Numbered from the stretch's first letter, positions 11,131 to 23,171 are shown. The stretch is DNA of 64,000 nt from Adiantum capillus-veneris (GCA_014529385.2 CM043966.1:90406587-90470586), one strand, 5' to 3'. The notes: generated by a model not told the origin, from the sequence alone. A program made the numbers and translations.

Positions 11131-12175
11131 GGATTTGGCTTGGACGTAGTCTTCTCAATCATTACGGCTACGATGATTCTCCAATTTTTTGGCTTCGACG
11201 GCACATATCGACACACACGGCTTTGACGGCCCATTCGAGAGCAGGTTTTCCCCTTGAGCACACTTAGCTCTTGGACACCGTTTTTGGTCGATGTGTTTAC
11301 CACAATCGATGAGGTAGTGTGTGTTAGTTTTCCAGCGGTTTTGCTCATAGGTTGCACAATCTTTCCAGTATGGATTATGCGACACATGTGGTGCTCATGT
11401 ACGATATGTGGAGCATACAGAGAGCTTGTTTGCACAGTTTGGTGCAATTTCATGCTATGTATGAATTATGTGGATACAGTTTGAGCTAGGCATAGCTTGC
11501 AAGTAGCAAGTTCGCAGGTTTATAGGTGTTTTTGGATAGGTATATGTCCATATAGTCACTCGGTCAGGAGTGAGATGTTTTGCTAGGGTATTGATAGTGT
11601 GATGTATGTCAATTGTCGATTTTTCTTTTGAGACAATGAGTCTCTATTTCCACGCGTATTTGGTGAGATTTTTGAGTTTTTGCTCAGTTTTCCGAAAAAA
11701 TGCTACTGGATTTTTCCCGATTTATGCCATGTTTATGCGTATTCGTAGTTTACTCTCTAATGGTTTAGTGGTTGAGTTGATTCCCACTCTGGCAGTTATC
11801 TGTAGTTTTTTGCCTTGCGATTTGCATTGAGTTTTAACTCATTTTGCAAAGGAAGTTCTGTTTGTTTTCCCCCATCTTCTCGCCATAAAAATTTGAAGTG
11901 TTATGCCATCTTCTATAGTGGTCAATATATTTCCACTTTGATAGTGATCAAGTGTTTACTCTCACTTGGACATGTTTTTCAGCCTAGACACAACTTGGTG
12001 TTCTTGTACCCACTCTTGTCGAGCAATGAGGAGAGCGTATGCTAGTGTGGTTGTAGACTTGGGCCAATCTCACAGGTTTTTTGCAGACTTTTGCAGGCAA
12101 TTTCTCTTGTGGGATGTGTTTTGAGCTAGTTTTCTCTCTACTTGCATACATGGTTATGCGCTTTATTCTCAATTG
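11131..12175 (+). repeat. Copia A leader segment
   Basis: This non-coding stretch is colinear with 61000-61865 of the second copia A copy: GCTTCGACGG, GATGAGGTAGTGTG, GTGCTCATGTA, TCAGGAGTGAG and CTTGTGGGAT occur in the same order. Short open frames on both strands here are chance. It contains two copies of a GAGTTTT...CTC...GCCAT module (near 11661 and 11826). It is interrupted at 12176 by the LTR of another element. Confidence 0.65.
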
Positions 12176-12372
12176 TGTTGGGTTTCAGGCCCATGGCCGG
12201 TTATGGCAGGTTATGGCCGGGCGAGCAATCGCTCACTTATTATTTGGTTCTTAAAAATTTTAAGGAGTGTGAGAGCTATTCTTTCACAAGCTCCACCAAA
12301 GGGTAGGTGTATTGTGTTCTTCCCTTCCTCCTTCTCCTTCCTCTCTCTTGCACACTCCACGCAACACCATCA
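12176..12372 (+). repeat. 5' LTR of another LTR element inside copia A
   Basis: The stretch runs from TGTTGGGTTTCAGGCC to ...ACACCATCA, 197 bp, and is followed after two bases by a primer-binding-site-like sequence. A related LTR start lies on the minus strand ending at 60959, with the same GGCC-rich opening. The two support a distinct LTR element family inserted in copia A leaders. Confidence 0.6.
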
Positions 12373-12374
12373 AT

Positions 12375-12386
12375 TGGTATCAAAGA
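12375..12386 (+). other. Primer-binding site, initiator-Met tRNA type
   Basis: TGGTATCAAAGA differs from the common plant copia primer-binding site TGGTATCAGAGC at two or three bases. It lies two bases after the LTR end, as expected for first-strand priming. Confidence 0.65.
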
Positions 12387-13047
12387 TCATGAGCAATCCC
12401 GAGCCCCGGCTACTCCCCAGCGTGTGTAGTGACCTCTATCGGGAATCTTGGAGGGCTTTGACACTTTGCAGCTAGAACATAGCAGGTCGGGCAGGTCAGC
12501 ACCGAGCTTGAGGGTTAAGCAAGCAAGGGAATTGGTTGCAACAATAGAATCTCGACAACAAAGGCCTGGGGAGAGGGTGGTGTGTGCATAGCAAAAAGGT
12601 TGAGCTCCGACACACTGTATGTGTAGCTAGCTACAGAGCCCATAGGACGAGCTTCGAGAGAAGCCAAGCATTGGGAACTCAAATCAAGCACATAATTGAG
12701 CAACAAAATACTGGCAGTGCTGGCAATTGCAAAGCGCGCGCGCGTGCACACACACACACACACACAGATGGTAGGACAACTAGGCCCGTGAGCAACAGGA
12801 AGCGACATCAAGTAGTGGCAAGAAGGCGGGCAGTTGAGCTTGGGCAACACCATGGGAGAACCTATAGGTAGTAGTGCTAGTGGGGCTCGTAATCTCTACC
12901 TTTCCAATTTCTCGCTCTTTTGACAGAGAAGCAAGATCATTTTGTTTTAAATTTCTACACACTATGGTGTGTGCAAGCAATTGATCCCATCATAATCCTT
13001 GATCGCTCACACCCACCCACCATCCGATCGAGTTGCACATGATCGAG

Positions 13048-13292
13048 CTCCGAGGGTTCACCGTTGAATATCCCTATATAACATGTGTTTGTGGGGTATT
13101 TAAAAAACTCCTCTTTTAACAGGTCTCAATGAATAAAATGATCACTTGTTTTAAAATTTTTTCTCAAAATCACATATAAAAACCCCTTATTTTAATGTAT
13201 CTCTGTTAAATTGCATAAATTTTTACATTTCAAAACCCCTTCTTTGGAACTCGGGTTATACATTAACATGATTACATTGTGCACCCCTCGAG
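13048..13292. mobile_element. Second copy of the 247-bp MITE, inverted
   Basis: The reverse complement matches 10884-11130 almost throughout (TGTAATCATGTTAATGTATAAC, GCAATTTAACAGAGAT, TTATTCATT, CATGTTATATAGGG). Ends read CTCCGAGGGTTCAC and GTGCACCCCTCGAG. No clear target duplication is visible. Confidence 0.7.
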
Positions 13293-13315
13293 GAGTAGAG
13301 AGAGCTTGAGATAGT

Positions 13316-13452
<137 letters not shown>

Positions 13453-14100
13453 AGCCCTCAACCCTCTCGATCCTCCGACTCTCCGATTTCTCGACTGCTC
13501 ACACCCGGGAAGCTTGAGTAGAGAGACTAACCTTGAGAGACAGAGACAGAGAGTGAACTTGAGAGAGCATGTGTGAAAGAGAAAGCGACCAAGCAAGTGA
13601 GAGATAGAGCGAGCAAGAGAGAGCGAGCAAGTTTTGCGACACCAACATACACGCCTCGACATTGATGATTTTCCACCACCTCGGTGTTCCACCGTTCTGA
13701 CACTCGGTTTCGACACCGTGTTTGTGCCATGGCATTTTCTCTACGGCTATTTGGCTAGTCACATGTGTCCAGCGATGGGGGACGACATCGACATTCTCAA
13801 TTAGAGCTGTTTTGACACTGATTCTTGTGTTTCGGCATCGGCTCGACATTACTCCCATTATAGGCGGATTTTTGACATCCGACCCGACAGTCCATTTTAC
13901 GCGGATTACATTTTTGCGTGATCAATAACTGTGCTTGCCACACGCGTGGGTGAGGTGCCCCTATTAGAGAGGAGTGACACCTGGCATTGGCATCGAGCAC
14001 ACCGATCGTGCTCTATGGCATGGTTTTTGGCTATGACACCTTTGGTGGCTATTCGACAATCACATTTCCACCGCCGGGAAATCGGCACATAATGACACTG

Positions 14101-14930
14101 ACATGTAGGTTATAGGTTACATGTGACTTTTCATTCTGTTTACACACAGATTCTCCAGGTTTCTAGACACAACACTTTCACAGGAAATTTGGTAGTCATT
14201 TCGACACCAATTTCTCTGCCGACAGATATGTTGACAGATGCATTTTTGTATGAGCACACCTAGTGCTACTGAGCTCTTTTGAGAGCATATATATGTGCAA
14301 GGATCACTTTTACTGCATACAGTAGTTCTTGGCACCTGTTTGAGCGCGTTTCACTCATGTACATTGAGTTGCGAACACTGCCCATTGTACTTCGTATGGA
14401 GCCATTTTTGGCTATTTTGGTAGTTTTTTGCGACCGTTTGTGAGACTCGGACCGGAAGATCCCTTTCTGAGACTATGGCTAGTCCATTTGTGTTAGCCTT
14501 TGGAGAGTCAATAGCATGAGGTTTTCTTGAGCTAGGGTATTCTTGAATGTTGAGATACCTTCGGTGATACAAGTAGCTGGAGTTTCCCTTTACGGTACCC
14601 TCGCCATAGGACATGTATGTGGACGTTTTTTTGTGCTTTTGACACCGAGATGACGGTCACATAGTAGTGGTCTTGTGTAGTATATGCCCAGTGATGGTTC
14701 TTTTGAACAGTTTACGCATTTTTTAGTTGACTTTTGACTCCTCATACAAAGGAGACTCTGCCAAATTTTTCTCGGGAGTCCGTCTTATGTGTTCTTGGGC
14801 AGTTCTAGCTGTTCTTACATAGTGATTGTACTACATTTTGGTTTTGAGTTTTCACTCCTATTCTAGGGAAAACTCTGTTGAAATTGTCCCAGGCAATTCG
14901 CCATAAGTTTCAGGCTACATTCTCTTAATC
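14101..14930 (+). repeat. Copia A leader immediately 5' of gag
   Basis: Non-coding. It holds two more GAGTTTT/ACTCTG modules (near 14745 and 14850), related to those in the leader at 61.5 and 62.0 kb. It ends at the gag ATG at 14931. Confidence 0.5.
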
Positions 14931-15839
14931 ATGGCTGCGAGTAGTGCTTCCGAAAGAGAAGAGTACTACATCAAAAAATTTGATGGCTCAAACTTTGTCA
15001 TTTGGCGGTAGCGTATACAAGATGTTTTAATCAACAAAGGCTTGATCGCACCCTTCCGTGAAAGAAGAGAAAATGTCTACAATAATGATGATTGGGATGA
15101 CTTGAATGAGCGTGCTATGGAGACCATTCGCATGTACCTCGGTAAATCCATTTACTTTACCATAATGGATAAGACCAACACCAAAGATTTATGGGATGCT
15201 CTATGTCAGGCTTGGGATGACAACAATGCCTTGAACAAGATTTTCTTGATGAAGAAATTGATGTGCATGAGCATGAAAGAAGGCAGTAATGTTAGTTCTC
15301 ATTTGAATGAGTTCAAGAACGTGTTTTCACAGCTTACTTCAAAATGCCTCATAATGAAATGAAGGCTATGTTCGCTACTATTGTCATGGGATACTTTCAA
15401 CACAGCCACTAAGTAATTATGCACCCATGACAAGCTAGATTGCAACAGTGTTGTTGGTGCATTGCTCACTGAGGAGATTTGACATCAATCTCTTAATGCA
15501 AGTGGGAATGGTGATGTATATGTGACTAGTGAAAATTGTGACAAAAGGGAATTTCAAAGGCAGCGTGGTCGTAGCCGCGGTCGTTCACTAGATTGCAGGC
15601 AAGGTTGTAGCAAGAGTCGCGGAAAAGACATGCAAAATGTAGAGTGTTATTACTCCCATAAAAAGGGACACTTGAAGAAATATTTTCGCACAATGAAGCA
15701 TGATAAGGGAGAAGAGAAAGCAAAGTATGACAAACCTAAAAGCAGCGTGAAGATAAAAGAGCTTAATGTGGTTGAGTCTCTAGCCATTGAAAAAGTTTTT
15801 GAAGTGTCAAATGATGTGTTGATTCTCACATCTTCCTAA
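14931..15839 (+). pseudogene. Copia A gag (capsid/nucleocapsid)
   Basis: The ATG at 14931 opens a frame whose first residues include the copia gag signature IKKFDGSNFVIW, followed by a TAG at about 15009. The frame continues to 15362 with ETIRMYLGKSIYF, KDLWDAL and NVSSHLNEFKN, typical of the capsid domain. A damaged stretch follows, then the same frame resumes at 15522. That part is arginine-rich and contains a CCHC-like nucleocapsid motif in which two positions are changed (YYSHKKGHLKKYF). Gag would package element RNA in the cytoplasm. Several stops and one disrupted zinc knuckle make it inactive. Confidence 0.88.
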
Positions 15840-15843
15840 TGCA

Positions 15844-16302
15844 TTGTTAGCTCATGATGAGTGTTATGGGCAGAATTGGATTGTGGACTCAGGTGCTAGC
15901 TTTCATGTGACTCCTCACAAGGAGTGGTTTTCTACATACATTGCCACGCATGTCATGGTGAAGCTAGGCAATTCTTATGAGCTTGATATAGGGGGTGTCG
16001 GCAAGATTAATTTTTCTATGCATAATGGCACTGAGTTTATGCTACATGTCAGACATGTACCCAAATTGACAAAGAGTTTGATGTCAGTTGGACAGCTTGA
16101 TAATTTAGGTTACACTATCATCTTTGCTCATGGTTCTTGGATTATCAAGGAGGGAAATTTGGTCATGCTTAAAGGCAAAAAATTTGGCTCATTGTACTCA
16201 CTTTATGTCTCTTATGTGAAAGAAAATTCTATTTTGTGTAGCCAAGCTGCCATCTATACAGAGTTGTGGCATAGCCAGCTAGGACATATGACTCAAAAGT
16301 GA
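15844..16302 (+). pseudogene. Copia A aspartic protease and GAG-pre-integrase domain
   Basis: The frame contains WIVDSGASFHVTPHKEWF, the copia protease active site (DSGAS), around residues 13-30. The C-terminal end ELWHSQLGHMTQK matches the GAG-pre-integrase zinc motif (HxxLGH). A single TGA at 16300 separates it from integrase, and the frame is otherwise continuous with the next feature; CGA to TGA would explain it. The protease would cleave the Gag-Pol polyprotein. Confidence 0.92.
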
Positions 16303-17335
16303 ATGAAAGTCTTGCAACATTCTGGTTATATCCATGTTTTAGATTATTCTAACTTCTCTTTATGTGAGAATTGTATCTATGGAAAACAAACTAGATTGAC
16401 ATCAACACCTTTGGACAAAGAGTTAGGGAGTCCTCTAGATCTCATACATAGTGACTTGTGCGGACCTATGCAAGTCTCTAGGGGCTTCCTAACATTCATA
16501 GACAACTCTACTAGAAAGGTGTGGGTTTATCTCTTGAAGCAAAAGGGCAACGTCTTTAACTTCTTACAAAAGTTCTTAGCATTGGTCGAGAACCAATCGG
16601 GGAGAAAGCTTAAAGCTTTGCACAGTGACAATGGAGGCAAGTACATCTCTTTTGAGTACAAGGACTTTTGCAGCAAAAGAGGCATTAGAAGAAAGTTTAC
16701 CACTCATTACACACCCACCCAAAACGGGGTGGTTGAGAGAATGAATAGAACCATTCAAGAATGGGTCACTTCTATGTTGTCTACGATCAACTTACCTCAA
16801 GAATTTTGGGGAGAAGCTATTATGATGCTACTTACTTGATCAATCGGTCACCTAGTACACCACTAAAGTACAAGGTTTTGTCGGAGATGTGGACGAGAAA
16901 AAATCCTAGTTATGATTGATTACGTGTATTTTGGTGTGAGGCATTCTCACATGTGCCAAAAGCACTTAAACAAAAACTAGCCCCAAATCACACAAGTGCA
17001 TCTTCATTGGATATGGTGTAGATGGAGAGATGGGATATCGTCTCTGGCACATGGAATCTAAGAAGGTCATATGCAGCTCATATGTGATATTCAATGAGTC
17101 TAAGATGCATAAAAAGCCAATGAAAGACGCTGAGTATCACAGAGTACGGTTTGAGGATTTCTCCTCACCACCAGTTACACAGAATGTTGGACGTGCTAGT
17201 GATGTACCTTCCACTAGTACACACACACATGTTGCTCTAGAGAGAGAAGAATCCAATAGTCACAGGCACTTTAGAGATCTACTTGTGCATCTCATGCACC
17301 TGAACATTTTGAGCCAGGATTGGACTACTTGCTAG
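16303..17335 (+). pseudogene. Copia A integrase
   Basis: The first part completes the zinc domain (CENCIYGKQ). The catalytic core follows with HSDLCGPM (first Asp), LHSDNGGKY (second Asp) and TPTQNGVVERMNRTI (Glu), at about residues 51, 108 and 144 of the open stretch. The frame breaks at 16839 and the C-terminal part continues in other frames to about 17335 (GYRLWHMESKKVICSSYVIF). This is the DDE integrase of a Ty1/copia element. All three catalytic residues are present, but the stop and frameshifts inactivate it. Confidence 0.93.
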
Positions 17336-17982
17336 TCACTCATTGCGGTGAACCCACTTGCTACAAAGAGGCCATTAAAATGGACGATAGCATGAAGTGG
17401 GAAGAAGCTATTCAATTTGAGTATAACTTGATTTTAGCCAATGAAACTTGAGAATTAATAGAGTTACCTATGGGGAAACAGACATTTCTATGCAAATGGC
17501 TGTACAAGAAGAAGTATATCATAGATGATACCGAGCCTAAGTATAAGGCTAGATTGGTTGCTAAAGAATTCAAGAAAATGAAAGGCGTGGATTTCAATGA
17601 AATATGTTCTCCAGTGGTCAAGATGACTACATTGCATCTTGTGCTTGGTCTTATTTCTTCATGGGGATCTTGAAGAAGATGTTTAAATGAAACATCCAGA
17701 GGATTCTGCAATAAAGCCTGAGAAGCCAACAAAGGTAGAGCTGGTGTGTAGACTCTAGAAATCTTTGTATGGATTAAAGCAAGGCTCAAGGCAATGGTAC
17801 ATCAAATATGATTAGTACATTCAGTCTAGGGTTACATGCGGAGCCAAGAGGATCACTGCTTGTACACAAAGAGGTTGAATGATGGTTCCCTCATCATTCT
17901 CATGTTGTACGTGGATGATAAACTCATAGCCGGAAGTCAAAAGATGAGATGGCACTTCTCAAAGATTCCTTAAGCAAGCAGT
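17336..17982 (+). pseudogene. Copia A reverse transcriptase
   Basis: From 17470 the open stretch reads FLCKWLYKKKY, YKARLVAKEFKKMKGVDF and FSP-type CSPVVKMTT, the N-terminal copia RT blocks. After a frame change, SLYGLKQGSRQWY (about 17764) and LYVDDKLIAGS (about 17904, the catalytic YVDD) follow. The domain is shorter than normal and has stops. About 100 residues between the catalytic region and the RNase H start are missing. Confidence 0.9.
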
Positions 17983-18357
17983 TTGCTACGAAAGATTTTG
18001 GTGATGCACAACACACGACTAGACATTGCATATGCAGTGGGAGTGTTCAACAGGTTTATGGAAAATCCGGGCAAAAATCATTGGGAAGAAGTGAAGCACA
18101 TCTTGAGATATGTCAAGGGCTCAACTGGCAAGTGCTTACACTTTGGGAAAAATGATGCATCCATAGTTGGATACACTGATTTGGATTATGCGAGTTGTGT
18201 GGATACTAGGCGATCTAGATCTGGCTACATTTTCTTGTTTGTTGGAGCTGCAATTTCTTGGAGGTCATTCTTGGAGGTCATGCATTATGGTTCATTAGTG
18301 TTTTCTTTTGGAGCTCGCAGCGGCCTGATATATTCTATACATGTGTCTAAGTTTTGA
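17983..18357 (+). pseudogene. Copia A RNase H, C-terminally altered
   Basis: The frame reads RLDIAYAVGVFNRFMENP, HILRYVKGSTGKCL and YASCVDTRRSRSGYIF, then GGAISW-like GAAISWRS. This is the copia RNase H segment, but the usual KKQ..ALS..EAEY block is absent. The sequence instead runs into the 3' ORF segment also present at 62.7 kb. The in-frame TGA at 18355 corresponds to CGA in the other copy. Confidence 0.87.
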
Positions 18358-19056
18358 GATGACGTGGTCTTGGTTTTGTTATTGACATGCTTTGAGCAAG
18401 GTACGAGAGGTGTCTCTTTTGTGGGTGAGCTCTACCATGCTCACGAGACAGAGCATTTAGTTGTATAGGACGCGCCAGTAGACTCTGTAGAGACAGAGAT
18501 CGAGCGGTAGTGCTCTAGTGAGACACAACAGGTGTTGTCAAAATTTGTGCAAGTAGAGGTAGAGTAGGTCTACTCCCTAGAGACATAGACAGATCTGACA
18601 AACACGGAGTTCTTTTATATACTAATGTTAGACGTTGATGATTTGGTGCCAAGACGCACAATTTTGCCTATGGGTGACACGAACATAGGTTTCCCAATGT
18701 TAGTGTTGACACATCCATACACGATGGGTAGATCTGAGGATGCAGTGATTGTGGATAGCACATGGGAGGCGAGTACAACCAAGTTTGTGTAGATTTTGGC
18801 AGCATTCGGGCGTCTCATGTTTGACTTGTTAGTGTTGAGGCCCGATCTAGCAGCTGCAATGGGAGCATTTGCAGCAGGGGTTGTCAATCGTATGATGGCT
18901 GACACTAGCATGATGCATAGTGGAGTTTTGTAGACCATAAAGAGTAATTTGTGGGATTTACATGCAGGCTCTAGTGTGGATACGCACACTCGCCTACCAC
19001 CAGAATCAACATGACTGCGTATAGATCAACAGAGTGAGCCCATGGGTATAGGTTGA
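18313..19056 (+). pseudogene. Copia A extra 3' ORF, unknown function
   Basis: Downstream of RNase H, one frame can be read for about 240 codons up to the polypurine tract. It is interrupted by about eight stops. The second copy at 62663-63418 encodes a clearly related product in one frame, e.g. VSFVGELYHAHE versus VSFAGELHHDHE, and VLTHPYTMG versus ALTHPHVVG. The product is acidic in its first half, with conserved EIE, FVQ, MMHS and DLHA stretches. No signal peptide, membrane segment or zinc motif is obvious. Some copia lineages (for example sireviruses) carry extra 3' ORFs, and this could be one, but I do not recognise it. Most stops here correspond to CAG or TGG in the other copy. Confidence 0.65.
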
Positions 19057-19128
19057 GAGAGTCTCTCACCTAGTTTCTTGTACATACTAGTAATTTAGCT
19101 AGCAAGCCTCACTTATCAGTGCATCGCC

Positions 19129-19140
19129 TTTAAGTGGGAG
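19129..19140 (+). other. Copia A polypurine tract
   Basis: TTTAAGTGGGAG ends two bases before the 3' LTR start. The same TTTAAGTGGGAG precedes the LTR at 63587. A TGAGAGA-G-TCTCTCA dyad lies about 80 bp upstream in both copies. Confidence 0.75.
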
Positions 19141-19142
19141 TT

Positions 19143-19372
19143 TGTTGGGGTAAAGACGCTACGCCTTTTTCTCGGGTCCTGACTTCCAGTGTCTGACCTC
19201 TCATCCACTGTGTGTACATGCCCTTATTCATTATACATATATGAATAAGGAGCACCTCACTCACTAATTCCAAAATTTGCTTCACCCACGCCATCTCGTG
19301 CTTCTCTCCTTCCCCGCACGCACCACACCGCGCACGCATACACGAATCCATGCACATGCACACTCACACTCG
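19143..19372 (+). repeat. 3' LTR of copia A
   Basis: It starts TGTTGGGGTAAAG and matches the 5' LTR at 10253 through the C-rich end. After it the sequence turns into a gag-start-like reading (FDKFNDG), i.e. the interrupted host. The flanks (CTTGT before the 5' LTR, TTTGT after the 3' LTR) are compatible with a mutated 5-bp target duplication. Confidence 0.78.
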
Positions 19373-19560
19373 TCATCACGCTTTGTCAAAATCAAATTTG
19401 ACAAATTCAACGATGGTTTTTGGTTTTCATGTATGGTAACAAAGAGCAAAAGGGCGACTCCAAAATCAAAGCTTATCAAGAAAGAAATCAGGTGAAGATT
19501 CATCCAACGGTTTTGCTTCGAGCACTCAGTACATCAACATAGAGTTCAAAAAACTATCTT
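19373..19560 (+). pseudogene. Gag start of the host copia, interrupted by copia A
   Basis: The frame reads VKIKFDKFNDGFWF, a copia gag N-terminus. It is equivalent to MATKVDKFNTCGFH at 22328 in the small LTR element. The matching upstream leader is found before copia A at 10060-10252. The reading ends at a stop at 19495. Confidence 0.55.
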
Positions 19561-20135
19561 TCCTTGTTTAGTTTCATAGACTTATGGTTTTTTTTTTGTC
19601 AACAAAATTACCTTTTTTAGTTAAAGCCTTATTTCAGCTTATCAATTAGCAGTGATCACCATGTCATAATTGTAAGGGTTATAGACATTGCCACATATAA
19701 GTGGTATGACCTCCCTTAAACATCTATTTTCATCCTATCATCCCACTTCTCATAAAGTTATTGGGTACACCTAAAACCCAAGGTTTTGGAAGTAAACCAA
19801 AAACTCTATATGTTGGTAGCTAATTTTTTCGCCTACACCGTATTTGTTTGGGGTGGGGGGGGGGGGGGGGGGGTTCGCTTACCATAGCACTAGGTTATGG
19901 GTGTACCAAAACCATTGTTCATTTGAATCCACAACCACATTGTGCATACTCTAAACATGAAGTACACAAAATTTCATAAGATTTGGAGCTAGCCCAAAAA
20001 ACACAAAGTCTAGGCCTAATCCCACAATTTGGCCTTAGACCTAGTAAAAGTGCTCCAAACCAAGTGAAATTTTACACAAGGCAAGTACATAGCATCACAT
20101 CATACCCCTATGCTCAAATAACCATTTTCCAAGAT
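19561..20135. repeat. Diverged retroelement 3' region with poly-G tract
   Basis: No gene is visible. 19660-19720 resembles 22960-23010 of the small LTR element (GGGTTATA...CCACATA...AGTGGTA). A run of about 20 G at 19853-19873 corresponds in place to the poly-G tract at 23176-23198, where an LTR begins. Confidence 0.45.
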
Positions 20136-21322
20136 TAGACATCATACACGTATGATGTCTAGACTTGTCACAGAGGAGTTCTATCAACATTTTGGGCATC
20201 CAAATTTGTATAGCATGGTACATATAGCCTCTACACCAAGTTTGGGCACCTTTGATCATGTTTTAATCACCATCCTCATCATTTTCTAAATCAAAGTGTC
20301 CTAAACAACTTCTATGGCCTTGGGCACATGAGCACCAATCCAAATTCATATTTGCACACATCAGAGCTATGCACACATCATAAGCTACCTCTGCACCAAG
20401 TTTGAGCCAAAAATGCCAACCTAGACATCATACACGTATGATATCTAGACCCCTTGAATTAACATGTTGTTGTGATTTTGGCAATCCTAACACTTTTACC
20501 ACATCATTATGAGCTCCCCATCAAACTTATATCACATTTGGATATCATTTGACCTCCAATTACCCAAAAGGCAGAAAAATAAACACACAAACCCTTTTTA
20601 TGGCTTTTGACATCCATTTTCAAGCTCAATTTCAAATCTAAGGCTATGGGCACCGTGCACATGCTATACACATCTTACACAATGAATTTCAAGTAGTTTT
20701 GTGCCAACAGACATCATACGCGTATGATGTCTATTCTCTCATATAGAAGCCAAACTCCACATTTTTCATGAGCATGTTCACCACATAATCTAAGGGCCAT
20801 GCATTCAACTTGGACAAAAGTTTGAGCAAGATTGTGACCACTTGGAGCCCAAAGACAAAGAATCATAGCCTAGGACACATTCTATGGCCCCAACCACATG
20901 AATCATCTCCAAAACAAAACCTGAGATGATTAGAGGGTTACCTAGAACCTAGGGATACTACAGATCAATTCTGGGCCAAAAATATCAATAGAGACATTAT
21001 ATGCATATGATGTCTCCAGAGGCCAAAATGACCAATCTGGGGGGATTCACTTCCAATACCAATATCCCATTATTGTTAGCCCATAGCTCTCAACTTCCAT
21101 CAAGTTTTGGTTCTTTATACCCATCTATACCTAGGTTTTGGAACTTTGAAGCTCTACACCTGAATTTTGGCTTCAAACACATGAGAACAATTCCAATTCA
21201 AAATCTAATACCACAGGACCCTATGCCATCCTAAAGCCTAGCTCTAGTACAAATTTGAGCCCTTTTGAACAAAGTAGATATCATGCACGTATGATGTCTC
21301 ACTAGCCTAAAAATGAACCTGG

Positions 21323-21677
<355 letters not shown>

Positions 21678-22327
21678 ACTGGTATCAGAGATTGGCCTCG
21701 GCTCAACAACCGTGCGGGAGCAGTCACTTGAAGAAGGGACAGGAAGGTCATTGACCTACATAAAATAGAGCACAATTGGCATCAAAGCATTCACCATGGC
21801 TTGAGAAAAGTTTTTAGACACATTGCTCTATGCTAAAACCCCCACCATAGCTCATTTTGAGCTTCTTTAGCATCGGCGCCGTTGTCTGCATAGGCCCGAT
21901 TACAACAGTTTGATTTTATTTTCACATTGCCTTCAAATGTCCGCCTTATGTTTGAGCCCTTTTGACTTAATCTAGAGCCTATTCACACCCATTCACACCC
22001 TTGAGCATATCACCCTCGGTCCCTTGAGCAGTGCTAATCAGTAAGCACTCATCATAATATAAGTCACTTTTCAAAGGTGTGGTAAACTGTCATCGGTTCA
22101 AGGACATCTTGAGACACTTCCATCATCTTGGCAACGACAATTGCACCAGGCAGCCAATATAGTGTAAGCAAGCCAAGGCTAAATGACAAGAACGGTTGCT
22201 GTGATAAGCAATTTTGACAGCACTCTCAAAAGGTTGACTCAAAGCCGATTAAAGCCATCCAAAAAAGACAAAAAGGTATAATAGTCAAAAGCGGTACTCA
22301 TTATTACACTTTGTGAAGTTTCAAATA

Positions 22328-22914
22328 TGGCAACAAAAGTAGATAAATTCAACACATGTGGCTTCCACACCTAGCATATCAAAGTGAAGGGCTATCTAAT
22401 GCACAAGAATCTCTCGAGTGTAGTCAAGCCTCTATCAACATATGAAGCTAGCGCATGCGCTGTTGTTACAAGAGCATTATCTATCGAGCAACAATGCAAG
22501 GACAAGCAAGCATTAGAATTTTGTCAAATTGTAACTATTTTAAAGGAGAAGGATCCACTACTTTATTTGGATGGTATCGTTAATTCCTTGTAGGAAGGAG
22601 AGAGACGTGTACCATGTGTTAGTTCTACCATACCTACTACATATGTAGCCCATGGTTGCACTTTGACTGGAACTTCGACTAGAACTGCAACTTCAACCAG
22701 ACCTACTACCAGCACTCAACCTTGTGCGCTCTGTGGCCATAGCAATCATCAAACTAAGGATTGTTTTAGCAAAAATCCTTGCATCCACTGTGAAAAGACC
22801 AATCATCCTTTGGATAAGTGTTTTAGGAAGAATAAATCACATCTCAGCATGATTGAAAGTGATGAAGATGGTGAAGCACCAATGCTTCTCGTAGTAGATA
22901 GTGATGTCTTATAG
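22328..22914 (+). pseudogene. Shortened copia gag with two CCHC zinc knuckles
   Basis: The ATG at 22328 starts MATKVDKFNTCGFH and is soon followed by a TAG, probably from TGG. The frame then gives KGYLMHKNLSSVV, typical of copia gag. A second open part (22663-22914) contains CALCGHSNHQTKDC and CIHCEKTNHPLDKC, both perfect C-X2-C-X4-H-X4-C knuckles for RNA binding. The middle of the capsid domain is shortened compared with full gag proteins. The acidic C-terminus (ESDEDGEAP) ends at a stop at 22914. Confidence 0.82.
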
Positions 22915-23171
22915 CTTTTAGTTTGTTTTATGTTGCCTTTTATGTCAATCATTTGTCAATAAAATGTACGGGTTATATACACTACCATACATCAGTGGTA
23001 AGACTACCCTTTTATGTTTGGTTCTGAGTTTTGGCTGTCTCACACTGATGGTTGTTTGAGGTAAGTGCACACACACACCTATGTTATTGTCAAGGGGGGG
23101 ACTTCTACTCATAATTTCAGGTGATTGAACTGTACCATGGTTTGTCTCAGGTCCATTATAAGTGATTTGGG

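Noticed and set aside
10884-13292. A single 2.4-kb TIR transposon bounded by the two inverted repeats
   Set aside because: Each repeat has its own terminal inverted repeats and one has its own possible target duplication, so two separate MITEs explain it better.
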